Shown: piece after piece, positions 33,278 through 42,179 of the stretch
Numbering within the stretch: the first letter of the stretch is position 1
Layout: every line of letters starts with the position of its first letter
Assembly (NCBI RefSeq): GCF_010468565.1
Contig: NZ_WUEG01000003.1
Span: 124,001 to 188,000, forward strand
Reading direction: 5' to 3'
Source: Allomuricauda sp. TY007
GTDB taxonomy: Bacteria; Bacteroidota; Bacteroidia; Flavobacteriales; Flavobacteriaceae
DNA length: 64,000 nt
Made by a program: the position numbers and the translations under genes
The notes under the pieces: generated by a model
The model's input: the letters and a program-made list of their open reading frames with translations, nothing else
Databases searched by the model: none
What the model was told of the DNA's origin: nothing

Positions 33278-35523
33278 AAATTGACCGTTGCTCCCAAAAG
33301 GAAATTAATCCCTGCTTGCGGATAGTACCCAGCGCCCTCAATGGTTGTGATAGTTCCAGGGTTGGAGTAATCATCATCAAAAGTGTAGAAGTATCCATTG
33401 GAAACAATATCTGCATCAAAAATGTTGTTTACCAAACCTGATAGTTCAATACTCTTTATAAAAGAGTTCATGTTAATGGTGTACTGAATATTGAAATCCG
33501 TCTGCGTGTAACTGTCCAAAACTGAAGTTTCTGAGTCAATGTTGCCCATATATTGTTTACCTACAAATTTGGACAGCAATGATACTTGAAAATTGGTACT
33601 GGGCATATAAGAAATAATGTTGCCCGCAATCAGCTTTGGGGAATAGGCAATATTCGTGTTGCCCAAATTTTGAAGCTCTCCGTCTCTTTCAAAATAAAAA
33701 TCAAGGTTTTTGTTATCGCTCAATGCAATATTTGGTCTCCACTTAAATGTTTTGGACAAACTTACATTTGCATCTATCTCCAGACCCAATCGGTAACTGT
33801 CTCCAACGTTCGACCTCAGGGGCGCGCCAACATCGTTCAACTCCCCCGTAAGTACCAACTGATCTTTGTACCGCATGTAATATACATTGGTATTCAATTG
33901 GAAACTTGGTGAAACGTATCTCCAACCCAGTTCAAAATCGTTTAGTTTCTCTGGTTTTGGACTGCCGCTTTCATAATCATTGCGGTTGGGTTCCCTATTT
34001 GCCCTTGCATAAGAAAGATAGAAGTTGTTATTGCGGTTTAAGTCGAAGGTAACACCTGCCTTTGGATTGAAAAAGTTGAAGGAATCATCCACCAAACCCG
34101 TATCATCACCATTGGCTTGGTAAGTTACCCCACGGTACTGTACATCTCCGAACAAGGACCATTGATCTGTCAACTTATAATTGGCCTTGGTGTACACATT
34201 AAAGTCGGTTTTAGTGGAATTATCATCGTAATACCTATCCCGATATTCGCTATTGCTGGCATACTCGGCCCAAATTATTTCACCAAAGTGGTCTCCTTTG
34301 TACTCGTTGTAACCACCTCCCATGATCAGTTCAAGCTTGTCGCTATTATAGGTGGCGGAAAATACCGTTCCATAAAAATCATTGTCCAACCATCTACGAC
34401 GTATCAAATCCGTGGTTTCCACCAAATCGCCGTTCACCGTGATGGGCTCCAAGCCATACGTAGCAAAATCGTCGTCTTCCCTAAATTGTTCAAAAAAACC
34501 TCGACCACGGGTGTAGTGTACCGCCAAATGGGTATTCCAAGCAGAATTCCAGGTTTCATACCAATGCAGTTGAAAATGGTCTTGCTTGTAGTTGTCCACT
34601 TCGTTTTCGTAGTATTGGGTATCACCATTATCATCGGTATATTCACCTGCGGAATTATAGGTACGATTATCTTCCAATTGGTCAGCCGTTATTCCATTCC
34701 AGGCTTGATATGTAACCTCATGCCCTCCAAAAAGCAAAGCTTTGATCAGGGTATTGTCATCCTTGTAGGCACCTTGCAGGAAATAGCCATCCAATTCCGA
34801 AGCCGCTCGGTCCACATATCCATCGGATGTAACCCTGGATAGTCGCCCAGAGAATTCAAAATAATCGTTCATCAACCCTGTACTGAACTTTACATTGTTC
34901 CGAAGCGTATTAAAACTCCCTATAGATGATGAAATTTGAGCATAAGCCTCTTCGGAAAAAGCATCTGTGAGCATATTTAAACTAGCACCAAATGCCCCGG
35001 CCCCATTGGTAGAAGTTCCCACACCTCGCTGTAACTGCAAACTTTGGGTAGAGGAGGCAAAATCGGGCATGTTCACCCAAAAGGTACCATGTGATTCTGC
35101 ATCATTGTACGGAATACCGTTAATGGTAACATTTACCCGTGTTGCATCGCTACCACGAACACGCATGCTCGTGTAGCCCACGCCTGCACCTGCATCGGAG
35201 GTGGTAACAACCGCTGGCATAAAATTCATGAGAATGGGAATATCCTGTCCTAAGTTCCGCGGAGCTAGTTCCACCTTGTCCAAATCTGAAAAAGTAATGG
35301 GAAAATCTTTGGTTATCCTTACCGATTGTACCAAAACTTCATCCAGCACCACTTTTTCTCCTTCAAGACTGTCAATCGGTTCTTCTTGGGCGTTCATGGT
35401 AAGCGACAGCCCACCTAGGACCATTGTTGCAACCAAAGTTTTAATGCGGTTTCCGTAATTGTCTTTTGTCGGTCGCATTGAGCCAAACACGGCTCTTTTT
35501 TGAATAATTGAATAGAGTTTCAT
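33274..35523 (-). CDS. TonB-dependent receptor under a TPP riboswitch (thiamine uptake)
   Basis: A 749-residue outer membrane receptor. A signal peptide ends near LTMNAQEEP, the plug domain includes GYTSMRVRGSDATRVNVTING, and the barrel ends in an aromatic NF. The TPP riboswitch upstream makes thiamine or a derivative the likely ligand. ATG 35521-35523 is taken because it sits in a start-codon hairpin below the riboswitch; ATG 35476-35478 is an alternative nearer the signal peptide. No thiamine synthesis gene is in the window. Confidence 0.85.
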   Translation of the reverse strand: MKLYSIIQKRAVFGSMRPTKDNYGNRIKTLVATMVLGGLSLTMNAQEEPIDSLEGEKVVLDEVLVQSVRITKDFPITFSDLDKVELAPRNLGQDIPILMNFMPAVVTTSDAGAGVGYTSMRVRGSDATRVNVTINGIPYNDAESHGTFWVNMPDFASSTQSLQLQRGVGTSTNGAGAFGASLNMLTDAFSEEAYAQISSSIGSFNTLRNNVKFSTGLMNDYFEFSGRLSRVTSDGYVDRAASELDGYFLQGAYKDDNTLIKALLFGGHEVTYQAWNGITADQLEDNRTYNSAGEYTDDNGDTQYYENEVDNYKQDHFQLHWYETWNSAWNTHLAVHYTRGRGFFEQFREDDDFATYGLEPITVNGDLVETTDLIRRRWLDNDFYGTVFSATYNSDKLELIMGGGYNEYKGDHFGEIIWAEYASNSEYRDRYYDDNSTKTDFNVYTKANYKLTDQWSLFGDVQYRGVTYQANGDDTGLVDDSFNFFNPKAGVTFDLNRNNNFYLSYARANREPNRNDYESGSPKPEKLNDFELGWRYVSPSFQLNTNVYYMRYKDQLVLTGELNDVGAPLRSNVGDSYRLGLEIDANVSLSKTFKWRPNIALSDNKNLDFYFERDGELQNLGNTNIAYSPKLIAGNIISYMPSTNFQVSLLSKFVGKQYMGNIDSETSVLDSYTQTDFNIQYTINMNSFIKSIELSGLVNNIFDADIVSNGYFYTFDDDYSNPGTITTIEGAGYYPQAGINFLLGATVNF

Positions 35524-35542
35524 TCGTAAAAATGTTACGAAT
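35521..35542 (-). promoter_or_regulatory. Start-codon hairpin below the TPP riboswitch
   Basis: On the minus strand ATTCGTAA-CATTT-TTACGAAT, a perfect 8-bp stem whose 3' arm includes the first bases of the ATG. It could be the expression platform that blocks translation when TPP is bound. Confidence 0.5.
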
Positions 35543-35620
35543 AAAAGGGGTCATTATTCTTTGTTAATAATTGATTGTTGTTTCTAAAAGAAACATAGAA
35601 ATTCCAAGATGCGGCTTGCG

Positions 35621-35691
35621 CATTCCCTTGGCAGCATTACCCGCCCAGGTTCATTGGGTATAATCTCAGCCTTTTGGTAAAAGCACCCCTT
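35621..35691 (-). ncRNA. TPP riboswitch (THI element)
   Basis: On the minus strand, in order: GGGGTGC (35689-35683), CTGAGA (35669-35664), TGAACCTG (35653-35646), GGTAATGC (35641-35634) and AGGGAA (35628-35623). These are the conserved blocks of the thiamine pyrophosphate aptamer in the right order and spacing. A -7 box TACATTTG at 35709-35702 starts the transcript just upstream. It controls the TonB receptor. Confidence 0.93.
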
Positions 35692-35701
35692 TGAGATGCC
35701 A

Positions 35702-35709
35702 CAAATGTA
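35702..35709 (-). promoter_or_regulatory. -7 box before the TPP riboswitch
   Basis: TACATTTG on the minus strand, 11 bases before the aptamer begins. No good -33 TTG is seen. Confidence 0.45.
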
Positions 35710-35799
35710 TGGTGTGAATATTGATTTTCATAAAAAACATCTTGGAAATTTAACTTTTGATAACAACCAAGCCCCCCAAGTGCCTGCGTATATAATGGT

Positions 35800-38238
35800 A
35801 TGCACCCTAAATCCAAAAAAAGGTTTACCCTTAAAATTATACTGAGTTATGCAGTGCTTGGAGTTTTGGCAACCTTGGCTGCATTCTTTATCTATAATGA
35901 GTTCAAAAGCTATGCTTCTGCAAAAAATCAAGGAGAGAGCAACGAAAAACTACTGAAGACCAACATATTGCTTACACAATTGTACGATGCCGAAAACTTA
36001 TCCAAGTTGGCCTTACAGACCAAAAAACCACAGGATTTAAAATCATACGCGCAAAAAGTAGACTCCATTAATCAATTTATCGACTCCCTTAAACCATTGG
36101 TACAAACCAACAATGGTAGTCTAAATCTCAAATTGGATAGTGTTCAGGAATTATTAAAGCAAAAAGTTTTTAATAATGCCGAACTACGAAAACTAAAAGT
36201 TAGGAACGAAAATAAAACTTCTTTGGATTCAGTTTTAAAGGCATTCCATGAGATGGAAGTGGACATGGGCAGAATTACCCCCGAGACCTTTGCTCCCAAT
36301 TTTGACAAATTGCCTACTAGAACCCAAGAGTACATCAAAGAGTACGTCGCCATACTCAACAAGAATATTCCAAATTCCGACGGTAATACGGCCGCCAAAA
36401 ATATCGACTCCATTTTAGAAGTATCCAAAGCTATTTTAAACAAAGCCAAAACCGAAACAGTTACGGCCGAACGTACCGTATTGCAAAAAGAACTTCAAAT
36501 TTATAGGACCGACTTGGAGCTTTCACAAAAAATGCGGGGCATTTTATCCGACTTTGAACAGGAAATGGCACTGAATGCCTATTTGGATAATCTTAAGCAA
36601 GAGCAAGCATTAAAAAAAAGCTCTCGCTTGGCAGTCGGAGCTGTTATTCTAGGACTAATAACAGTGATATTGTTTACGCTCATGATTTCCAAGGATTACT
36701 GGAAAGCACAGCAATACCGAGAACGGCTCGAAAAGGCCAAAAAATATTCCGAATCACTTTTAAAAAGCAGGGAACAATTGATCTCGACCGTTAGCCACGA
36801 CCTAAGGACACCGTTGAATACCATCAGTGGCTATTCCGACTTGATCGAGCAAAGTGGATTGAACACAAAACAACTGAACTACCTTAAAAAAATTAAGTCC
36901 TCTTCTGGCTACGTAGATAATTTGGTGAACGACCTTTTGGACTATTCCAAACTGGAGGCCGGAAAAATCCAGTTGGACAAGGTGCCTTTTTCCCTCTTCC
37001 AATTAATAGAAGAAACTGCGGTTGATTTTGAAGAAATACAATCCAAAAAAAGAGTATTGCTCCAATTAAAAATAGCAGACGACTTAAAAACACCTATCAT
37101 CAACGACCCTTTTAGAATACGGCAAATACTTACCAACCTCATTGGCAATGCCTTTAAGTTTACAGATTTTGGCCATGTTAAGGTTGCTGCGGCAGTGGAA
37201 GAAAAAAACAAAGCCAGATGGGTGAGGATTGATGTTGAGGACACGGGTATAGGAATCCCTGCTGAAAAACAGGAAGCTATTTTCCAAGAGTTTACACAAG
37301 CAGAAGCTCCTTCCCAAAAAGCCCAGATCGGGTATGGGCTGGGGCTTACCATTTCAAGAAAACTGACAGAATTATTGGGAGGTACATTGAGTTTGAAGAG
37401 CAAAGTAGGCAAAGGGAGTACTTTTACTGTTCGGATTCCTGTTGGGTTTTCTAAAATCGAAGTGGTTGAAAATGATTCCAAAGCGTTTATTCCCAAACTC
37501 AAAGAGCTTTCCATTTTGGTTATTGATGATGATGAAAACATGCTTGGTCTTATCGCTGAAGTTTGTAAAATCAACCACATCAAAACAGAAACTATTTTGA
37601 ATTTTGATGATATTGAGCTATCAAAAATCCACCAGTTCGATGCTGTACTGACGGACATTCAAATGCCCACCACAAATGGTTTTTCTGTGCTAAAAACAAT
37701 TAAAAGCATTGGATATAAAAATCCCGTAATTGCCATGACCGGACAACAAATCGGTAATAAAACGGACTATTTAGGCCCTGGTTTTTCGGATGTGCTACAG
37801 AAACCATTTACGGCCAATTCCCTACTGCGTGTTTTAAAATCAACAGAAAAGGTGGCCTTGTTCAATGCAATTCCCGCTTCGGAGTCTTCCATGTTCACTC
37901 TTAAAAATATTTCCCCCTTTTTGGATGATCCAAATGCCATTCAGGAAGTTTTACAAGTGTTTTTGGAGAACACGAAAAAGAATCTAGCGTTTTTGCTTTC
38001 CGCCGTTGGCGATAAAGATTATACAGATATCAGGGCTACATCCCACAAAATGTTGCCCATGTTCAGGCAGTTGGAAATAAAAGATGCCATCCACTTATTG
38101 GAACTTTTGGAAAATATTTCCGATGATGCAAAAGGAGAAAAAACGTTCAATATTCTTTCGGAACTAAAAGAAGTGCTGTCCCATTTGGAAAGTGAAATCC
38201 AAAATTATTTAGCTAAACATCCAATTGATATTGATTGA
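35800..38238 (+). CDS. Hybrid sensor histidine kinase with receiver and Hpt domains
   Basis: An 812-residue phosphorelay protein. Transmembrane helices at about 11-31 and 275-296 bracket a helical periplasmic sensor. Then come HisKA (STVSHDLRTPLN, H333), HATPase (INDPFRIRQILTNLIGNA, GYGLGLTI), a receiver (DAVLTDIQMP, D619) and a C-terminal Hpt domain (ATSHKMLP, H749). Phosphate should pass H333-D619-H749 and then to a separate receiver, most likely the convergent sigma-54 activator, whose gene overlaps this one by 26 bases. Confidence 0.93.
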   Translation: MHPKSKKRFTLKIILSYAVLGVLATLAAFFIYNEFKSYASAKNQGESNEKLLKTNILLTQLYDAENLSKLALQTKKPQDLKSYAQKVDSINQFIDSLKPLVQTNNGSLNLKLDSVQELLKQKVFNNAELRKLKVRNENKTSLDSVLKAFHEMEVDMGRITPETFAPNFDKLPTRTQEYIKEYVAILNKNIPNSDGNTAAKNIDSILEVSKAILNKAKTETVTAERTVLQKELQIYRTDLELSQKMRGILSDFEQEMALNAYLDNLKQEQALKKSSRLAVGAVILGLITVILFTLMISKDYWKAQQYRERLEKAKKYSESLLKSREQLISTVSHDLRTPLNTISGYSDLIEQSGLNTKQLNYLKKIKSSSGYVDNLVNDLLDYSKLEAGKIQLDKVPFSLFQLIEETAVDFEEIQSKKRVLLQLKIADDLKTPIINDPFRIRQILTNLIGNAFKFTDFGHVKVAAAVEEKNKARWVRIDVEDTGIGIPAEKQEAIFQEFTQAEAPSQKAQIGYGLGLTISRKLTELLGGTLSLKSKVGKGSTFTVRIPVGFSKIEVVENDSKAFIPKLKELSILVIDDDENMLGLIAEVCKINHIKTETILNFDDIELSKIHQFDAVLTDIQMPTTNGFSVLKTIKSIGYKNPVIAMTGQQIGNKTDYLGPGFSDVLQKPFTANSLLRVLKSTEKVALFNAIPASESSMFTLKNISPFLDDPNAIQEVLQVFLENTKKNLAFLLSAVGDKDYTDIRATSHKMLPMFRQLEIKDAIHLLELLENISDDAKGEKTFNILSELKEVLSHLESEIQNYLAKHPIDID

Positions 38239-39556
38239 TTTTGTTGTAAAGCGTCTTGCGGGTGATTTGCAGTAGTTTTGCCGCTTTGCTTTTGTTAAAG
38301 TTGGTCTGTTTTAAGGCGGTCAGAATCCGCTCCTTCTCATAATCAGATTTAGAAAAAATGGACTCTTCGTGCTTACTTGCTCCTTTTACGACCCCATCTG
38401 CCAAAGCATTTGGGAACATGGTTTCCGTTTCAGAAAAAAGAACGGCCCTTTTGATTACATTTTTCATTTCCCTCAAATTTCCCGGCCAATCATACTCCTG
38501 AAGAATTCGCTTGGTTTCATCGGAGAATTCTAAAATATTTTTATCCAATTCTGAATTGGCCTCGGCCAGAAAATAATCTGCAAATAGAAGAATATCCTCT
38601 CGCCTATCCCTCAAGGATGGCACTTCAATGGAAAACTCGTTGAGTCTGTGGTACAAATCCTCCCTAAAACCACCTTCTTCCACAGCTTCGGAAAGATTTT
38701 CGTTTGTGGCAGCAATGATGCGGATATCCAACTGGATTTCTTTAGTGCTGCCCACTCGTTTTATTTTACGCTCTTGAATGGCTCTAAGCAGCTGAATTTG
38801 ATGTTCATAGGATAGATTTCCTACCTCATCCAAAAAGAGGGTTCCTCCGTTGGCCGCTTCAAAATGCCCTTGTTTATCATCAATGGCACCCGTAAAACTG
38901 CCCTTTACATGACCAAAAAATTCGCTGGTGGCAATTTCCTTTGGTATGGCACCACAGTCTACCGCAACAAACGGTCGATCATTTCTCTTACTAGCCCGGT
39001 GAATGGTCTTGGCGGTCACTTCTTTTCCTGTACCACTTTCGCCCGTTAGCAAAACGGACATGCTGGTTGGAGCGACCAGCTCCACATACTGCTGGAGTTT
39101 CTTGGATTTTTCTCCTTGACCTTTTAAAAAATTAATCGGGCCCTTTTTCGCTTCAGTTGGTTTTGAACCTTCGCGAGAAACTTTGAAATCCGTCACTTTG
39201 GTTCGCAAGGCATCTTTAATTACGGAAAGTATTTCTTCTGGTGTAAAAGGCTTTGAAATATAATCGAAAGCACCCTTTTTAATGGCATTTACCGCAGTTT
39301 TCACTTCGGCATACCCTGTCATTAAAATAACTTGGGTCTTTGGTGACTCACGTTTTACCTGGGGAAGCAAAGTAACCCCGTTTCCTTTTGGCAATCTAAC
39401 ATCGGACAAGATTATATCGAAGGTGGATGATGCAAGATGTTCTTCTGCCTCCTTAATGGAATAACTTGTAGATACGGCAAAACCATTCTTGGTCAAAAAC
39501 TTTTGAAGCATTTGACAAAAAGCAGTATCGTCCTCAATTATTAAGATTCTGGGCAT
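38213..39556 (-). CDS. Sigma-54-dependent response regulator (NtrC family)
   Basis: A 447-residue activator with an N-terminal receiver (D52 in ILSDVRLPKG), an AAA+ domain with Walker A GESGTGKE (172-179), the sigma-54 contact loop GSFTGA (219-224), Walker B FLDEVG (241-246), and a C-terminal Fis-type HTH (KSKAAKLLQITRKTLYNKI). It should activate promoters using RpoN. The nearby secreted-protein gene has a sigma-54-like promoter and is a likely target. The probable kinase partner is the convergent hybrid kinase. Confidence 0.95.
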   Translation of the reverse strand: MPRILIIEDDTAFCQMLQKFLTKNGFAVSTSYSIKEAEEHLASSTFDIILSDVRLPKGNGVTLLPQVKRESPKTQVILMTGYAEVKTAVNAIKKGAFDYISKPFTPEEILSVIKDALRTKVTDFKVSREGSKPTEAKKGPINFLKGQGEKSKKLQQYVELVAPTSMSVLLTGESGTGKEVTAKTIHRASKRNDRPFVAVDCGAIPKEIATSEFFGHVKGSFTGAIDDKQGHFEAANGGTLFLDEVGNLSYEHQIQLLRAIQERKIKRVGSTKEIQLDIRIIAATNENLSEAVEEGGFREDLYHRLNEFSIEVPSLRDRREDILLFADYFLAEANSELDKNILEFSDETKRILQEYDWPGNLREMKNVIKRAVLFSETETMFPNALADGVVKGASKHEESIFSKSDYEKERILTALKQTNFNKSKAAKLLQITRKTLYNKINQYQLDV

Positions 39557-39623
39557 ATCTCAGTTATCTAATATACGGCCCTAATCTTTTTTGGGATTTT
39601 TCTATTTTGATAAAATTATCACA

Positions 39624-39650
39624 AAAAAAGGACTGCCGAAGCAGCCCTTT
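39624..39650 (-). terminator. Terminator of the secreted protein gene
   Basis: On the minus strand AAAAGGGCTGC-TTCG-GCAGTCCTTTT, one mismatch, with a UUCG tetraloop and a T tract. It separates the secreted protein gene from the sigma-54 activator gene. Confidence 0.8.
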
Positions 39651-39687
39651 TCCAACCAAACTAACTAGTGTGGGGTGATAAAACTAA

Positions 39688-39990
39688 TTACATGTCAATC
39701 CAATTCCCCTCGGCATCGGCATAAACAGTTCCTGTTGTACCGTCTTCAAGGGTAAGATCCAATTTGTACTGATCTTGATCGTTCTTGTATGCCTTACTGA
39801 TCGTAGCCGTAGGGTAGTCTGATTCCACAGCACCTGTTACTGCCGATGGAAGGTCGGACACGCTGATCTCTTCAAAATCTCCCTGTACGATTTCCATTGC
39901 GTTATTATTTTCCAATTCTGGAGTTTCTACATTGGCAAATGCTGTGATTCCTACAAATGATAGTACTGTTGCTAAAGCTAAATTTTTCAT
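39688..39990 (-). CDS. Small secreted PepSY-like protein
   Basis: A 100-residue protein with a signal peptide (LALATVLSFVGITAFAN) and a small acidic PepSY/DUF2874-like domain (DLPSAVTGAVESDYPTATISKAY, EDGTTGTVYADAEGNW). Probably periplasmic. The upstream region holds a sigma-54-like promoter (40028-40044) and phased repeats (40119-40158), so the neighbouring NtrC-type activator and hybrid kinase probably control it. Its molecular function is unknown. Confidence 0.8.
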   Translation of the reverse strand: MKNLALATVLSFVGITAFANVETPELENNNAMEIVQGDFEEISVSDLPSAVTGAVESDYPTATISKAYKNDQDQYKLDLTLEDGTTGTVYADAEGNWIDM

Positions 39991-40027
39991 GGTATATGAT
40001 TTTAATTGTTAAACTTGACTAACTATG

Positions 40028-40044
40028 TGAAAACATGGTGCCAA
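40028..40044 (-). promoter_or_regulatory. Sigma-54-type promoter of the secreted protein gene
   Basis: On the minus strand TTGGCACCATGTTTTCA. The -24 element TTGGCAC is exact and the GG-N10-TC spacing matches, but the -12 GC is TC. A start near 40016 leaves a leader of about 27 bases before the ATG at 39990. The gene for a sigma-54 activator is 130 bases downstream. Confidence 0.5.
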
Positions 40045-40118
40045 TTCTAAAATCACATACCAAACACACGTACATTATTGTTTATCAGTTATTTATAATT
40101 TTCGGCTATTTTGAAGCT

Positions 40119-40158
40119 GTGTGTAAAAGTGTGTAATGGGATAAACAAAGCGTGTAAT
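40119..40158. promoter_or_regulatory. Phased GTGTGTAA repeats, possible activator sites
   Basis: GTGTGTAA at 40119-40126, GTGTGTAA at 40129-40136 and GCGTGTAA at 40150-40157. The start-to-start spacings of 10 and 21 bases are one and two helical turns. They lie 75-130 bases upstream of the sigma-54-like promoter, where NtrC-type activators bind. Confidence 0.45.
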
Positions 40159-40168
40159 TTTTATACAA

Positions 40169-40192
40169 GAAAGGCTGCCGAAGCAGCCTTTC
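40169..40192 (-). terminator. Hairpin after the 41-residue ORF
   Basis: A perfect 10-bp stem GAAAGGCTGC-TTCG-GCAGCCTTTC on the minus strand with a UUCG loop, followed by TTGT, so the T tract is weak. It resembles the hairpin at 39624-39650. Confidence 0.5.
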
Positions 40193-40270
40193 ATTTTTGC
40201 CAATTATACGGTCACAAGGAAAAAAGACCACGGTACAGATTGGCAGGAATGGATAATACATGGATAGTGT

Positions 40271-40396
40271 TTATATAGCATCATCCTGATTTTGCATGTC
40301 CTTATCCTTATTTCTGTTTTTTAAATACGATACCAATATGTATATGGCCAGAGCCAATGATACTAGATTAAAGAACAGGACTATTTTATAAATCAT
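40271..40396 (-). CDS. Possible 41-residue membrane protein
   Basis: An ORF MIYKIVLFFNLVSLALAIYI then LVSYLKNRNKDKDMQNQDDAI, with one hydrophobic helix (about 4-24) and a charged tail, a layout common to real small membrane proteins. It lies between two hairpins that look like terminators. No strong promoter is visible. I do not recognise it and conservation is untested. Confidence 0.4.
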   Translation of the reverse strand: MIYKIVLFFNLVSLALAIYILVSYLKNRNKDKDMQNQDDAI

Positions 40397-40439
40397 TTTA
40401 ACGTTGTTGCCTATCGTTTCCGAACACTATGAAAAGAAA

Positions 40440-40458
40440 GCCGTACAAAATGCACGGC
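40440..40458 (-). terminator. Terminator-like hairpin in the 40.4-40.6 kb gap
   Basis: On the minus strand GCCGTGC-ATTTT-GTACGGC followed by TTTCTTTTC. The only gene upstream on this strand, DUF4301, already has a terminator at 40586-40619. The hairpin may therefore end an unannotated small RNA. Otherwise this gap shows nothing. Confidence 0.45.
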
Positions 40459-40585
40459 CTCTTACCAAATCAACCAACCTAGTTGAGACAACCCGCAAGG
40501 ATTATCAAAATTTAATCATGTCATCGAAAACAATTTCGAATATACTTTTAAGACACACCTTTTAGTGATAGGTCACACCAAAACA

Positions 40586-40619
40586 CAAAAAAATCCGCCA
40601 CCTTTTTAGGAAGCGGATT
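40586..40619 (-). terminator. Terminator of the DUF4301 gene
   Basis: On the minus strand AATCCGC pairs with GCGGATT around a loop that can fold further, followed by TTTTT. Confidence 0.75.
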
Positions 40620-40640
40620 AATTCATTGTTTTTTAAATCC

Positions 40641-42179
40641 TTATGCTTGGTGTGTTGGTTTTAAAAGATTGTTTACGGTCTTAACCGGATTGAACGTTAC
40701 CAATGGTACCTCTACAAAAATGGTATTCCAAAAGGCCATGCCCCCGTTCCACAGACCAGGAAGTTCCAAGGCTTTCAATTCCTTACCTTCTTTGGTTTTG
40801 CCAGTAATAAACCCTTGCTTGGTGTCCACATAATCCAATAGGTTGAATTTTTCACCTTTATGGTTCCGGACTCCACAGACCAGGTCCACGGGATTAAAAT
40901 GTGTTGCGTTCTGTACTATTGCTGCTTGTTCTTTGTTGTCCATATCAATTTGGGCGGACTCTATGATTTGAAGCGATAAGTTTCCTTGACCATCTTTTAT
41001 CCAGAAAGGACCTCCACCGGGTTCGCCCTCGTTCTTCACCATGCCACAAACCCGGATGGGGCGGTTTATCCTATCTTTTAAAACCTTCTTTTGTTCGTCC
41101 ACGCTGAAATCATCGTAATTTTTGGGCATGCGAACATTGAGATTTCTTTCCAAAAAAGCTTTTATTTCATCCGATTTTTCAATGGAAACATCATCGTTTT
41201 CCAAAAGTTTGGCATAAGAAAAAGCCTTGTCCTGTACTTTTTTAAGTACCCCTGCCAACATTTTTTTGCTGTTGGCCACGGTCTCCAGGTTTTTATCGAC
41301 AACTACGTTATCAATATTTTTAATGAAGATAATATCGGCATCTTGATCATTAAGGTTTTCTATGAGTGCCCCATGCCCTCCTGGACGAAACAGAATGGAT
41401 CCATCGTTATTTTTGAATGGGCGGTTGTCCATATCCACCGCAATAGTATCCGTTGAAGGTTTTTGGTTGGAGTAGGACACTTTAAAAATGGTATCGGTCC
41501 TTTTTGAAATTTTTGGCCCTACCGAGGCTTCTTCTTTGGCGAACATCTCATCATGCTGTTCCGATACGGTAAAATGAAGATTGGCCCTGCCCTTTGTTTT
41601 GGCATACAGGGCAGCTTCTTTTAAATGTTCCTCGAACGGGGTTGCCGTTCCTGTATCATATTTATGAAAAGGCAATAGGCCTTTTGGATAAAAACCGTAA
41701 TTAAGGCCCTCTTCGGTCAACATCTCCTTTACAAAAAGATAGGCTTCTTCATCCTTGTTGGATGCTTTGCCTTTTATTCTTGACATAATGAGGTCGTAAA
41801 AAGGAAAATCAGAAAGGTTCTCGGTAAACTTTTTAGCATCCTTGTCACCAGTTCGCTCTATGTATTCGGAGAGTTTTTCTTTTGATGGATTATAACTGTC
41901 CAAAAAATTGAACATGGCCTTGAACATTCGGGATGCTGCTCCAGAAGCTGGCACAAACTTTAATAGTTCCAGTTCTTTTCTGTTGTCCTCAAAATATTGA
42001 AGCAGGTCGAGTTGCTCCTTTTCGGAAAACCTAAGTATGCCATTGCCCACCACAGCAGCTTGCGATAGCTGAACAAAGGGAATACCCTCTTTAAATGTTT
42101 GTATTTGGTTTGTTACTTTTTCTTTGGAAATTCCTTTGGAATCCAGTTGTTCCAAGTCTTTAGGACTTAATTCAATCAT
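40641..42179 (-). CDS. DUF4301 family protein
   Basis: A 512-residue cytoplasmic protein matching the Bacteroidota DUF4301 family, with segments such as LKFVPASGAASRMFKAMF and FRPGGHGALIENLN that suggest a nucleotidyl- or sugar-phosphate-binding fold. Function unknown. It overlaps the NadR-like kinase gene by 8 bases and is the last gene of a five-gene operon. Confidence 0.8.
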   Translation of the reverse strand: MIELSPKDLEQLDSKGISKEKVTNQIQTFKEGIPFVQLSQAAVVGNGILRFSEKEQLDLLQYFEDNRKELELLKFVPASGAASRMFKAMFNFLDSYNPSKEKLSEYIERTGDKDAKKFTENLSDFPFYDLIMSRIKGKASNKDEEAYLFVKEMLTEEGLNYGFYPKGLLPFHKYDTGTATPFEEHLKEAALYAKTKGRANLHFTVSEQHDEMFAKEEASVGPKISKRTDTIFKVSYSNQKPSTDTIAVDMDNRPFKNNDGSILFRPGGHGALIENLNDQDADIIFIKNIDNVVVDKNLETVANSKKMLAGVLKKVQDKAFSYAKLLENDDVSIEKSDEIKAFLERNLNVRMPKNYDDFSVDEQKKVLKDRINRPIRVCGMVKNEGEPGGGPFWIKDGQGNLSLQIIESAQIDMDNKEQAAIVQNATHFNPVDLVCGVRNHKGEKFNLLDYVDTKQGFITGKTKEGKELKALELPGLWNGGMAFWNTIFVEVPLVTFNPVKTVNNLLKPTHQA

